NCBI RefSeq assembly: GCF_040049215.1
Contig: NZ_JBDZDN010000001.1
Span: 496,001-560,000 of the forward strand
DNA: 64,000 nucleotides
Origin: Mesorhizobium_K sp040049215
GTDB taxonomy: Bacteria; Pseudomonadota; Alphaproteobacteria; Rhizobiales; Rhizobiaceae
Reading direction: 5' to 3'
Shown: piece after piece, positions 1 to 8,417 of the stretch
How positions within the stretch are numbered: position 1 is the first letter of the stretch
Layout: the number at the start of each line of letters is the position of its first letter
Notes under the pieces: generated by a model
What the model was told of the DNA's origin: nothing
Seen by the model: only the letters and a program-made list of their open reading frames with translations
The model's database searches: none
Translations under genes and position numbers: made by a program

Positions 1-615
1 GATCTCGTCCCAGGAGCTGATGAAGGCCAGGAATGCGCCGGCGGCGAGGCCCGGCGCGATGTTGGGCAGGATGACACGCCCAAACACCGTCATCGGCCTG
101 GCGCCCAGGCTGCGCGCCGCCGTCACGATGCGGTTGTCGAGGTTCGAGAGCGAGGCGGCGATGGCCAGGAACGCCATCGGCAAGGACAGCACGACGTGGA
201 CGATCAGCACGCCCCAGAACGTGTCGAGCATCGACATCTTCGACAGCACCCGCACCACGCCGACGGCATAGATGATCGGCGGCACGATCAGCGGCGAGAG
301 CATCAGCAGCCGCACCGAGGAGGGCCACCAGCCGGCCCGGATCCAGGCGCCCACCGCGAAAGCCGCCGCTATGGCTGTCGAGATGATCGCTGTCGCGACG
401 GCGGCCATGACCGAGTTTCGAAAGCTGGGAACCCAGCCCCGCGCGGGATCGGCAAGCGAGGCGTAGTGTTCGAAGGACACCCCATCGACAGGAAGCGACA
501 GATAGGTCTTGTCGGTGACGGAGACGGGGATCACCACCAGAACCGGCAGGAACAGGAAAAGCAGGAGAGCCCAGACGAGGGCCATCAGCAGGCGGTTGCG
601 TGTATTCGCGTTCAC
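1..615 (-). CDS. ABC transporter permease, PotC-like (3' end cut by window)
   Basis: This is an inner-membrane permease of a polyamine/opine-type ABC importer. The first 205 residues are visible and the C-terminus lies beyond the left edge. A GTG start overlaps the TGA stop of the upstream permease (GTGA), which argues for translational coupling. I see a first hydrophobic segment at about residues 11-33, further membrane segments near 67-90, 97-120 and 130-155, and the cytoplasmic EAA-type loop (AARSLGARPMTVFGRV) near residue 170, which contacts the ATPase. It is the fourth gene of a leftward LacI-SBP-permease-permease set. The ATPase is not in the window and probably lies further left. The family assignment is firm and the substrate is unknown. 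Confidence 0.85.
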   Translation of the reverse strand, partial: MNANTRNRLLMALVWALLLFLFLPVLVVIPVSVTDKTYLSLPVDGVSFEHYASLADPARGWVPSFRNSVMAAVATAIISTAIAAAFAVGAWIRAGWWPSSVRLLMLSPLIVPPIIYAVGVVRVLSKMSMLDTFWGVLIVHVVLSLPMAFLAIAASLSNLDNRIVTAARSLGARPMTVFGRVILPNIAPGLAAGAFLAFISSWDEI

Positions 616-1469
616 TTTGCGCCTCCCCCGAAAGCGGCGCGCATCGCCGGGCTGCGCAAAGCGAGCGCGAGCAGCAGGCCGACGACGAGCAGAAGTGCTG
701 CCGAAAGCGACGTGGCGAGGTCCCACCGGCCGGTATTGGAGATTTGCACAGAGATGTATTCGGCGATCATCAAAGTGCGGCCGCCGCCGAGCAATGCCGG
801 CGTGATCAAGAAGCCGAGCGAGAATACCAGAATGAACAGCGAGGCAACCGCGATTCCGGGCAGGCTCATGGGCAGCCACACACGCAGGAACACGGTCACC
901 GGCCCAGCGCCCAGGGAACGGGCCGCCTGGACAATGCGCCTGTCGATGTCGGTGAGGTTGGCGTAAAGGAGAAGGACGGCGAACGGAACCATGTAATGAA
1001 CCATGCCGATGGTGACGCCGACGCGGTTGTAGACCAGCTGGATCGGCTCGGTGATCGCACCGATGGACATCAGACCGCTGTTAAGCAGGCCCTGCGAACG
1101 CAGTATGGTGATCCAGGCAAACGCGCGCACCAGCACGGAAACCCAGAACGGAATCGACACCATCAGGAGAGCGATCTTTCGTTGCCGGTTGCTCATGTGG
1201 ATCATCCCGAAGGCGATCACATAGGCGATCACCATCGTGATGAGCGTGGTGCTTATGGAAACGGTCAATGTTGTCTGCACGACCCGCCTCACCGCGCGGC
1301 TGGTGAACAGGCGTTCGTAGTTCGCGAGCGCTCCGTTTCCCTCGGTCAGCGAGAGGGCGAGCACCTGAAGTATCGGCAGCGCATAAAGCAGTATGACCAA
1401 CAGGCCCGCGGGCACGGTCAGATACAGCGCAAATCGTTCGAAGCGTGACGACATGTCCGTGCCGCTCAA
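612..1469 (-). CDS. ABC transporter permease, PotB-like
   Basis: This 285-residue inner-membrane permease is the partner of the next permease downstream. It has about six hydrophobic segments, beginning with one at about residues 14-36, and an EAA loop (VQAARSLGAGPVTVFLRV) near residue 180, as expected for the PotB/PotC class of spermidine/putrescine-type importers. Length fits the family. A second ATG five codons downstream is an alternative start. It follows the substrate-binding protein gene by about 80 bases and overlaps the following permease by four bases. Expression is probably under the LacI-family regulator encoded at the head of the operon. The substrate cannot be read from the sequence. 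Confidence 0.88.
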   Translation of the reverse strand: MSGTDMSSRFERFALYLTVPAGLLVILLYALPILQVLALSLTEGNGALANYERLFTSRAVRRVVQTTLTVSISTTLITMVIAYVIAFGMIHMSNRQRKIALLMVSIPFWVSVLVRAFAWITILRSQGLLNSGLMSIGAITEPIQLVYNRVGVTIGMVHYMVPFAVLLLYANLTDIDRRIVQAARSLGAGPVTVFLRVWLPMSLPGIAVASLFILVFSLGFLITPALLGGGRTLMIAEYISVQISNTGRWDLATSLSAALLLVVGLLLALALRSPAMRAAFGGGAK

Positions 1470-1549
1470 GGATCAATGCAGGTTCGTGTCGCGGGGCAAT
1501 CCGCCACCCCCTGCATCGGCAGGGAGCGGCGGAGCGCCGTCCGCGGGGA

Positions 1550-2647
1550 TCAGGTGGCGATGAAATCGAGGAACTTGTTCTGCAACTCTGCCTCGTGCTC
1601 GGCGTACCATTCCGGATTGACCAGAACCTGGCCGGTGGTGTTGGCCGGCGAGGTCGGGTTGAAGACGCGGTCCTCATCGGTCATCAGCGCCTCGGCCGCC
1701 GGATTGGTCGGGCCGTTGCCCATCAGGCGCAGAAGGGTGATCTGCGGCTCCGGATCGAGAGCCGAGTTGATGAACTCGAACACCTTCTTGCCGGCAGGGT
1801 TGCCCTTCGGCACCGACCAGGCGCTGATGAGAAGCATGTTCTGGTTCCAGGTGATGGCGTAGTCCGGGTTCTCCTGAGCAAGCAGCTTGGCGCGGGTGTG
1901 CCAGATGTTGCCCATCACCACTTCGCCGTCTCGAAAGAGCTGCTGGCTCTGCGCGCCGCCTTCCCAGAAGATGAACTGATCGAGATGGGGCTCAAGCTTG
2001 GCAAGGGCGCGATCGACGTCGAGCGGATACAGATCCCCGGGCGCGACCCCGTCGGCGAGCAGGATCGGTTCGAGTTGTCCCTGGACCCATTTGCACATGG
2101 TGCGCTTGCCTGGAATCTTCTCAAAGTCGAGGAAATCCTTCCAGTCCGTCAGCTTCTCGACACCGGTCGCCTTCTTGTTGTGGAACAGGACGTTGGCGAA
2201 CGCGTAGTTGCCGACGCCAAACTCCTGCGAGAACTGGGGGACCTTGTTCTTGTCGACGATTCCGTAGTCGATCGGCTCGACATAGTTGCCGGCCGAAAGG
2301 ACGCGGGCGTCGATCAGACCGTTGTCCATCACATCCCAGATGACATTGCCGCTGTCGACCATGGTGCGCACCGAACCGATGGCGGGACCGGCGCCGTCTA
2401 TGACGAGCTTCATGCCGGTCTGGGCGGTGAACGGACCGCCGAATGCCTGCTGGAAGGCATCGACGGCAACGCCGCCCCAGTTGCACAGCACGATCTCGTT
2501 TTCGGCGGCATGTGCCGCTCCGGGACGCAGCGCCACCCCAAGTCCCACCACTCCGAGCGCGGTCAGGAAACTGCGGCGGTCGATATGACCGTCCATGAAC
2601 TTCTGCAGCAATGTCTCTGCCTGGTCTTTTGCAAAACGATTGGTCAT
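1550..2647 (-). CDS. ABC transporter substrate-binding protein, PotD-like
   Basis: This 365-residue periplasmic solute-binding protein of the spermidine/putrescine-like class should deliver ligand to the two permeases encoded next. The N-terminus carries a twin-arginine-like motif (DRRSFLTALGVVGLG) and an Ala-X-Ala cleavage region near residue 48, so export by Tat is plausible. The mature part begins with NEIVLCNWGG, typical of PotD-like lobes. Its ATG overlaps the stop of the LacI gene (ATGA), so regulator and binding protein are translationally coupled. Given the neighbouring 2-oxoacid decarboxylase and 2-hydroxyacid dehydrogenase genes, the ligand could be an amino-acid-derived or guanidino compound, but this is only inferred from context. 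Confidence 0.88.
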   Translation of the reverse strand: MTNRFAKDQAETLLQKFMDGHIDRRSFLTALGVVGLGVALRPGAAHAAENEIVLCNWGGVAVDAFQQAFGGPFTAQTGMKLVIDGAGPAIGSVRTMVDSGNVIWDVMDNGLIDARVLSAGNYVEPIDYGIVDKNKVPQFSQEFGVGNYAFANVLFHNKKATGVEKLTDWKDFLDFEKIPGKRTMCKWVQGQLEPILLADGVAPGDLYPLDVDRALAKLEPHLDQFIFWEGGAQSQQLFRDGEVVMGNIWHTRAKLLAQENPDYAITWNQNMLLISAWSVPKGNPAGKKVFEFINSALDPEPQITLLRLMGNGPTNPAAEALMTDEDRVFNPTSPANTTGQVLVNPEWYAEHEAELQNKFLDFIAT

Positions 2648-3771
2648 TTTCTTTTCCCCTGTACGGTTCGATTGCTCTTCGCCGCCGCCTTTTTGGCGGT
2701 CGACGTTTTTCCGGGTGCGGTACGCCAGTGACGGCGTAGGCGCGGTGGAGCGACGGAGCTGCGTTCGACGAGCTCGACATCGACATACTCGACAACGTCT
2801 TCGGCCAGTTCGCCCTTCAACAGGCCGACCAGCAGTTGGACGCCCCGCACGCCGAAGGTTTCGGCGGACTGGCGAACGGTGGAGAGCGGCGGGCCGACAA
2901 CATCTGCGTTCGGAATGTCGTCGAATCCCACGATGGACAGGTCTTCCGGCACCGACAGCCCGGCCCGTCGAGCCGATCGGAGAATGCCCAAGGCAACCAC
3001 GTCGGCTGCGGCGAAGATCGCCGTCGGGGGATCATCGAGCCGATCGAACGCGGAAAAGGCCGCTTCGCCATCCTTCGACTCGTAACCGGGAAACCGGATC
3101 AGTTCAGGATCGACCGAAAGCCCCGCGGCCTCGAGCGCTTGACGATAGCCGGCAAGCCGTTGAGAGCTGGAGATCAGGCCTTCAGGGCCGCCGACATAAG
3201 CGATCCTGTGATGCCCCGCGGCAAGAAGATGCTCGGTGGCAAGCTGGCCGCCCTTGTGATTGCGGGCATAGAGCCTCGGCGCCTCGGCGCTGTGAACGTC
3301 TTCGTCGAGCAGGACGACATTGCGCACGCGGTTGATCGTTTCGGCGATCTCAGGTGCGCCGGGGTGGTTGGTCATGAACAATATGCCGTCGACCTGGGCG
3401 CTCTCGATGCGTCTGAGATGGGCGATCTCGTTGTCGGCAATATTCCTGCTGTTGAAGATCAGGAGACTGTAGCCCAGCCGCGCACATTCGGCTTCCGCCG
3501 CGCTCGCGATGGCTGAGAAGAACGGATACGCGATATCTGAGAGGACGAAGCCAAGTGATTCACTGCTGCCCAGGCTCAGCCTGCGCGCCGTGACGTTGGC
3601 CCTGTAGCCGAGGTCGTTGGCGGCAGCCTCGATCCGCGCGACGGTCTCGGCGGGCAGAACGATCCGGTTGTTGAAGTGCCGCGAGACGGCCGTCACCGAC
3701 AGTCGAGCAGCAGCCGCGACATCGCGGATCGTCACCGCGGCAGCACGACGTTGGGGCGCTCGAGGCGTCAC
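2644..3771 (-). CDS. LacI-family transcriptional regulator
   Basis: This 375-residue regulator has a LacI-type N-terminal helix-turn-helix (TIRDVAAAARLSVTAVSR, about residues 13-31), a hinge region, and a periplasmic-binding-like effector domain. It starts at GTG with a good GGAGG ribosome-binding site seven bases upstream. It heads the leftward importer operon and is divergent from the ThDP decarboxylase gene. Two adjacent LacI-type operators sit in the divergent promoter, so it probably controls both transport and catabolism and itself. The lysine- and alanine-rich C-terminal tail of about 25 residues extends past the usual end of the fold. The inducer is unknown. Confidence 0.93.
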   Translation of the reverse strand: MTPRAPQRRAAAVTIRDVAAAARLSVTAVSRHFNNRIVLPAETVARIEAAANDLGYRANVTARRLSLGSSESLGFVLSDIAYPFFSAIASAAEAECARLGYSLLIFNSRNIADNEIAHLRRIESAQVDGILFMTNHPGAPEIAETINRVRNVVLLDEDVHSAEAPRLYARNHKGGQLATEHLLAAGHHRIAYVGGPEGLISSSQRLAGYRQALEAAGLSVDPELIRFPGYESKDGEAAFSAFDRLDDPPTAIFAAADVVALGILRSARRAGLSVPEDLSIVGFDDIPNADVVGPPLSTVRQSAETFGVRGVQLLVGLLKGELAEDVVEYVDVELVERSSVAPPRLRRHWRTAPGKTSTAKKAAAKSNRTVQGKRK

Positions 3772-3881
3772 CGGAGCGCCTCCAACTCACGACGACGCTG
3801 TGCATGATCAGCCGCTGACATCCAGGCTCGTTCCACCGCTGGCTCTTTACATCGAAACCGTAACCCCGGTATTCGTTGGTT

Positions 3882-3907
3882 GTAAAGCGATTTACTAAAC
3901 CGCTTTA
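3882..3907. promoter_or_regulatory. Two adjacent LacI-type operators in the divergent promoter
   Basis: Two near-palindromes abut: GTAAAGCGATTTAC (3882-3895) and TAAACCGCTTTA (3896-3907). Both have the central CG and A/T-rich arms usual for LacI/GalR-family operators, and fit TAAA-n-CG-n-TTTA. They lie between the LacI gene and the divergent decarboxylase gene, about 110 bases before the former and 140 before the latter, where bound repressor could block both promoters. The site is read from the sequence; binding is inferred. Confidence 0.65.
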
Positions 3908-4048
3908 TCAAATGGCAGATCTTTGTGCAGCCTGCTGTGGATTCAAGCAGACCAAAACCGGAATCTGCCATCCTTTTGATCGGAGTCGGATGGATCGACG
4001 CGCGACTCCAGCCGTGCCACATGTGAGCCGCCAGAAGTGGAGAACGGA

Positions 4049-5665
4049 ATGCGAAGCCTTGCCACATATCTAGTGGAAATCCTCGAAGCGAACGGCGTCG
4101 ACACGATCTTCGGCATTCCGGGAGTCCACACCGTCGATCTCTACCGCGGGCTGGAGAATTCGAGAATCCGCCACGTCACGCCCCGACACGAACAGGGCGC
4201 GGGCTTCATGGCGGACGGCTATGCGAGGGTGACGGGAAAGCCCGGCGTCTGCTTCATCATCACCGGACCCGGCATGACGAACATCGTCACCGCGATGGGT
4301 CAGGCGTATGGAGATTCCATCCCCATGCTGGTCATATCGAGCGTCAATCCAGTTGGAGAGATGGGATCGGGCCGTGGCCATCTGCATGAGCTGAAGAACC
4401 AGAGCGCCCTGGTTCGAGAGGTCTCGGCTTTCAGTCACACGATCCTCGATATCCATGCGGTCGAACCCGCCCTCGCCCGGGCCTTCTCGTTGTTCGCGGC
4501 CGGCCGGCCGCGACCCGTCCACATCGAGATCCCGGTCGGGCTGCTCAATTCAGATGCCTCGTTCATGCCGGCGGCCCGGCGCTTTGCGCTGCCCCAACCG
4601 CCTGCTCCCTGCCCGGACACCGGCGTCCAGATAGCCTCGCGCCTATCGGCGGCCATGCGCCCGCTGATCGTGGCCGGCGGCGGCGCCATTGGTGCGGCGT
4701 CGGCGATTCGCTCTTTGGCGGAGCGGCTTGGCGCACCGGTCGTGATGACGGTCAACGCGCGAGGCATCGTACCGGGCGATCATCCGCTCGCCGTGCCGCT
4801 GACCGGCGACTCTGCGGCCGTCATGAAGCTTTTGCAGGAATCCGACGCGACGCTCGCACTCGGAACCGAGTTCGGACCAACGGATTTCGCCGACCGTCTG
4901 CCTGCCTCCGGCCGCCTGCCCGGCTGGCTTGCCCGAGCCGATCTCGACGCCGAACAGTTGATGCGCGGACTGCGGGCTGATCTTCCGCTCCTTGCCGATG
5001 CAAGGCTGACGGCCGAGGCGGTGCTTGAGGCGCTGCCCGAGGGGTCGCCCGCCACCGCCGGCGCCGCAATCGCGCGCGCTGCCCGGCATGAAGTCGAAAC
5101 GGCGATGAACCCCGTATTGTCCGCCGGGCTGCAGATGCTCGACTTGCTGGTGCAGACTCGCCCCGACGCCATCGTCGTCGGGGATTCCACCCAGCCGGTC
5201 TATGCTGGCTGCACGGCGTTCGGAGCACCGCGCCCGGCGAGCTTCTTCTGTTCTGCGACCGGTTTCGGCACTTTGGGCTACGCGCTTCCGGCGGCCATCG
5301 GCGCGGCGCTGGGCGCTCCCGACAGGCCGGTGTTCGGTGTCATCGGCGATGGTGGCTTGCAATTCACGATCGCCGAGATGGCATGCGCGACCGAGGCCAA
5401 GACCACGATCCGTCTGATCGTATGGAACAACAGAGGATACAGCGAGATCAAGTCCTACATGATCAATGCCGGAGTCCCGCCGGTGGGCGTCGACATCTAC
5501 ACGCCGGACTTCGAGCCGATCGCCAGAGGCTTCGGCTGGCGTTACCGCAAAGTCTCCAGCATCGGTGACTTCGCCACTGCTATTGCCTCTCCCAGTATTC
5601 ACAACGAGGTCATCGAGATCGATGAGGCCCCCTTCACGGCGAGCGTCGCGGGAGCGGGCGAATGA
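4049..5665 (+). CDS. ThDP-dependent decarboxylase, AruI-like (5-guanidino-2-oxopentanoate decarboxylase candidate)
   Basis: This 538-residue enzyme belongs to the acetolactate synthase/benzoylformate decarboxylase superfamily. The N-terminal Pyr domain carries the catalytic glutamate in RHEQGAGFMADGYAR near residue 48. The C-terminal domain carries the ThDP/Mg motif GDGGLQFT, ending in the paired asparagines of WNNRG. The N-terminal stretch GIPGVHTVDLYRGL is close to what I recall of AruI, the 2-ketoarginine decarboxylase of the arginine transaminase pathway, so decarboxylation of 5-guanidino-2-oxopentanoate is the leading guess; another 2-oxoacid remains possible. I prefer the ATG preceded by GTGGAG over a GTG four codons upstream. 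The MBL hydrolase gene overlaps its stop (ATGA). It is divergent from the LacI regulator and is probably repressed by it. Confidence 0.85.
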   Translation: MRSLATYLVEILEANGVDTIFGIPGVHTVDLYRGLENSRIRHVTPRHEQGAGFMADGYARVTGKPGVCFIITGPGMTNIVTAMGQAYGDSIPMLVISSVNPVGEMGSGRGHLHELKNQSALVREVSAFSHTILDIHAVEPALARAFSLFAAGRPRPVHIEIPVGLLNSDASFMPAARRFALPQPPAPCPDTGVQIASRLSAAMRPLIVAGGGAIGAASAIRSLAERLGAPVVMTVNARGIVPGDHPLAVPLTGDSAAVMKLLQESDATLALGTEFGPTDFADRLPASGRLPGWLARADLDAEQLMRGLRADLPLLADARLTAEAVLEALPEGSPATAGAAIARAARHEVETAMNPVLSAGLQMLDLLVQTRPDAIVVGDSTQPVYAGCTAFGAPRPASFFCSATGFGTLGYALPAAIGAALGAPDRPVFGVIGDGGLQFTIAEMACATEAKTTIRLIVWNNRGYSEIKSYMINAGVPPVGVDIYTPDFEPIARGFGWRYRKVSSIGDFATAIASPSIHNEVIEIDEAPFTASVAGAGE

Positions 5666-6390
5666 GTTGCGACGCGACCGATGGCTGGTTCGCCATCGCG
5701 GACCTGGGCGGCGGACTGTTCCGGATTCACGAGCCGCATGTCCACCGGTTCTTCCGGGGCAACATCTTCCTTCTGCGCGGGCGGGATGCTGATCTCGTCG
5801 TCGATTTCGGCATGGGACTGCGCCCGCTCGCGCCGGTCGTGATCCGCTTTGCGAGCGGGGCGCAGCTGATGGCTGTCGCAACGCACAGCCATGCCGATCA
5901 CATAGGCGGGTTCCACGAGTTCGCCGATCGCCACGCCCATTCGAGCGAGGCGGCGGCCCTGGCGTCGATGCCGGAGAGCGCGACATTCGCCGACATGTTC
6001 CGCGCGCTGGACGAGCCCGTCACCGTTCCGCCGGAGCCCGGCTGGCACAAGGACGGATGGCGCATCCCTGCCGCCCCGTTGACCGCGATGGTGGAGGAGG
6101 GCGACGTCATCGATCTCGGCGACCGCCGCCTTGAGGTGTTGCATCTTCCCGGCCACTCGCCCGGCAGCATCGGCCTGATCGATCGGGAAAGCGGCCTGTT
6201 CTTTGCAGGAGACGCCATCTATCGCGGCACGCTGGTAGACGACCTGCCCCATAGCGACAAGTCGGCATACCGCGAGACGATGGCCCGGATCGCCGCGCTC
6301 GACGTGGCGGTCGCCCATGGCGGGCATGGCGAGGCCCTGTCCGCGCAAGAGATGCGCGAAATCGCGATGGCCTATCTGGCAGCCGCCTGA
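5662..6390 (+). CDS. MBL-fold metallo-hydrolase
   Basis: This 242-residue protein has the complete metallo-beta-lactamase metal motif THSHADH near residue 74, a second histidine in LPGHSPGS, the aspartate in FAGDAIYRG, and a late histidine in AHGGHGE, so both metal sites look intact. No signal peptide is visible, so it is probably cytosolic. Its ATG overlaps the decarboxylase stop, so the two are very likely co-translated and act in one pathway, perhaps on a thioester, lactone or other activated product. It ends two bases before the stop of the opposing FAD-dependent dehydrogenase gene. The substrate is unknown. Confidence 0.85.
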   Translation: MSCDATDGWFAIADLGGGLFRIHEPHVHRFFRGNIFLLRGRDADLVVDFGMGLRPLAPVVIRFASGAQLMAVATHSHADHIGGFHEFADRHAHSSEAAALASMPESATFADMFRALDEPVTVPPEPGWHKDGWRIPAAPLTAMVEEGDVIDLGDRRLEVLHLPGHSPGSIGLIDRESGLFFAGDAIYRGTLVDDLPHSDKSAYRETMARIAALDVAVAHGGHGEALSAQEMREIAMAYLAAA

Positions 6391-6392
6391 CG

Positions 6393-7730
6393 TCAGAGGA
6401 CCTTGCCGGGATTGAGGATCCCGGCAGGATCCAGCGCGGCCTTGATGGCCCGCATCGCGGCAAGTTCGCCGGCGCCGCGGCTATGGCCCAGCCAGTCGCG
6501 CTTGAGCGTCCCGATGCCGTGCTCGGCGGAGATGACGCCGCCCATGTCGCGGACGATATCGTAGGCGATGCGGTCCACCGCATGCACATCCGCATCGGAA
6601 TACCCGGGCACCTCCACCATTATGTGAAGATTGCTGTCGCCGATGTGGCCGAAGAAGAACGAGCGTGCCGACGGCAGCGCCTCGGCGATTGCCACGCGGC
6701 AGGCTCGCGCGTAGCTGTCGGCGGAGGCGATCGGCAGGCTCACGTCGAAATTGGCGATGTCGGGCAGATGCGCTTCGGGAAGCGCGCCTTCACGTACTTC
6801 CCAGAACCGTCGTGCATCCGCGCGCGACCGTGCGACAAGTGCGTCGAAAATGATCCCGTCCTCAAAGGCACGCTCCAGAAGTGTTTCCAGACCGCCCCCC
6901 TCGGTTTCGACAATCACCGTGAAGGGGGGGATGTCGGCGAAGAGACGCCGCCCACCGCATAGTTCGAAATAATCCGCCCACATGGCTTCGAAGGCGCATA
7001 GCGTCACCTCGGTCCGAGCCAGGCTCATCAGGGCGAGCACGGCATCGTAGCCTTCCAGGGCGCAGATTGCCGTCTCGACGTTCTTCGGCAAAGGACGCAG
7101 GCGCAGCACCGCGCGGGTTATCACCGCGAGTGTGCCTTCCGAGCCGGCGAGGAGATGACGCAGGTCGTAGCCGGTGTTGTTCTTCTGCATCCGCGACAGG
7201 TGCGACAGCACGGTCCCGTCGGCCTGCACCGCTTCCAGTCCGAGCAGGTTGTCGCGCACGGTTCCGTGCCGGATCACGCGCAATCCGCCGGCGTTGGTCG
7301 CGATGTTGCCGCCGATCTGGCAGGAGCCGCGAGCGCCCAGGTCGATCGGCAGCAGGAAGCCCGCATCTTCAGCGGCGTTCTGTGCCGTTTCCAGCACGGT
7401 TCCTGCCCGTATAATCATGGCCCCGGCAAAGGGATCTATCTCCTCGACGCCATCAAAGCGCGCGAGCGAAAGGGCCACGTCTCCGGGGCGGCAGTTCGCC
7501 CCGCCGGCAAGCCCTGTCATGCCACCCTGCGGCACGACCGGCTGGTGATGACGATGGCAGATCTCCAGCGCCATTGAGATTTCCGCGACCGAACCCGGTC
7601 TCAACAGGGCAAGAGGCAGATCGCGGCCGGTAGCACTTGCGTCGGAGCGATGAGCGATTGCGTCGAGCGTAGGACCCGTCAGGCAGGCCTCGGGTCCGAG
7701 AGCAGCTTGCAATTCGGATATGGCGTCCAT
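6393..7730 (-). CDS. FAD-binding oxidoreductase, GlcD/D-lactate dehydrogenase-like
   Basis: This 445-residue enzyme of the FAD-linked oxidase family (VAO fold; glycolate oxidase subunit GlcD, D-lactate and D-2-hydroxyglutarate dehydrogenases) probably oxidises a 2-hydroxyacid to a 2-oxoacid. The FAD-binding domain shows PQGGMTGLAGGANCRPG and GSCQIGGNIATNAGG. The C-terminal cap carries SAEHGIGTLKRD, and the protein ends with LDPAGILNPGKVL, a normal family ending. It is transcribed towards the MBL gene with almost no gap. Its product would be a suitable substrate type for the nearby ThDP decarboxylase, which suggests a shared pathway, although the opposite orientation means it is not in the same operon. 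Confidence 0.9.
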   Translation of the reverse strand: MDAISELQAALGPEACLTGPTLDAIAHRSDASATGRDLPLALLRPGSVAEISMALEICHRHHQPVVPQGGMTGLAGGANCRPGDVALSLARFDGVEEIDPFAGAMIIRAGTVLETAQNAAEDAGFLLPIDLGARGSCQIGGNIATNAGGLRVIRHGTVRDNLLGLEAVQADGTVLSHLSRMQKNNTGYDLRHLLAGSEGTLAVITRAVLRLRPLPKNVETAICALEGYDAVLALMSLARTEVTLCAFEAMWADYFELCGGRRLFADIPPFTVIVETEGGGLETLLERAFEDGIIFDALVARSRADARRFWEVREGALPEAHLPDIANFDVSLPIASADSYARACRVAIAEALPSARSFFFGHIGDSNLHIMVEVPGYSDADVHAVDRIAYDIVRDMGGVISAEHGIGTLKRDWLGHSRGAGELAAMRAIKAALDPAGILNPGKVL

Positions 7731-7913
7731 CCCGGCAATCCTTTGGCGATCGTCGATGTCGCGCCATCGCCTAAGCCATACCGGAGCACCTCACAAGCGC
7801 GATGCGTCTCCATCGCCTTTTACACCGCGATGCTGCTTGGCATCGCCGCATGCGCGGTCGAAATCTCCGCGCTGCGCTCGACGCCGTCGCCACGGCAGCG
7901 CTAAGGTGCGGAA

Positions 7914-8255
7914 ATGAAGCACCCCATGCTGGCGCGTCTCACCGACTGGTTGATCGTCGTGTTGCTGCTCGCAGGCTGCTCGCCGACGATCGGGCGCACG
8001 TCGGTCGATGCTTCCGCATACACGACGATGGGTTGCAACGACTTGAACGACGCGCTGGCGAATGTGGCCAAGGAGATTTCGCGGACCGCCATCGATCGCG
8101 GCAGGGTCGCTCGGACTGAAATTCCGAACTGGGTGCCGGGCGGCACACGTGTCGCCACGGCCGTCACCGACCGCCAGACCGCCAAAATCGAGAACCTCCA
8201 GGAGCAGGAACGCGCGATCGCCGCGGCGAGAGACCAGGCCTGCGCGAGACGCTAA
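7914..8255 (+). CDS. Small predicted lipoprotein of unknown function
   Basis: This 113-residue protein starts with a short hydrophobic signal ending in a lipobox (LLLAGC, Cys at about residue 22), so it is probably an acylated envelope protein. The mature part is hydrophilic with a helical, charged C-terminal half containing ENLQEQERAIAAARDQ. One further cysteine lies near residue 42 and one near the C-terminus. I do not recognise a family. It is divergent from the FAD dehydrogenase gene and lies about 160 bases before the efflux adaptor on the same strand. Confidence 0.6.
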   Translation: MKHPMLARLTDWLIVVLLLAGCSPTIGRTSVDASAYTTMGCNDLNDALANVAKEISRTAIDRGRVARTEIPNWVPGGTRVATAVTDRQTAKIENLQEQERAIAAARDQACARR

Positions 8256-8417
8256 GCACCCCGACCCACGCCACCTCTCCTGACACGATGAGCTTGCATC
8301 GATCTCGCGAGCACCTAGATACCGCCAACACCGGGCGAGCCCAGATGCCTTGCCGTCATGTTGCACTGCAATGCACACTGTGCCAGCCTGAGCCAGACCA
8401 AGCGCCATGAGGGATGC

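Noticed and set aside
4643..5986. A 447-codon leftward frame opposite the ThDP decarboxylase and MBL genes
   Set aside because: It crosses two well-supported genes on the other strand and has antisense-type composition.
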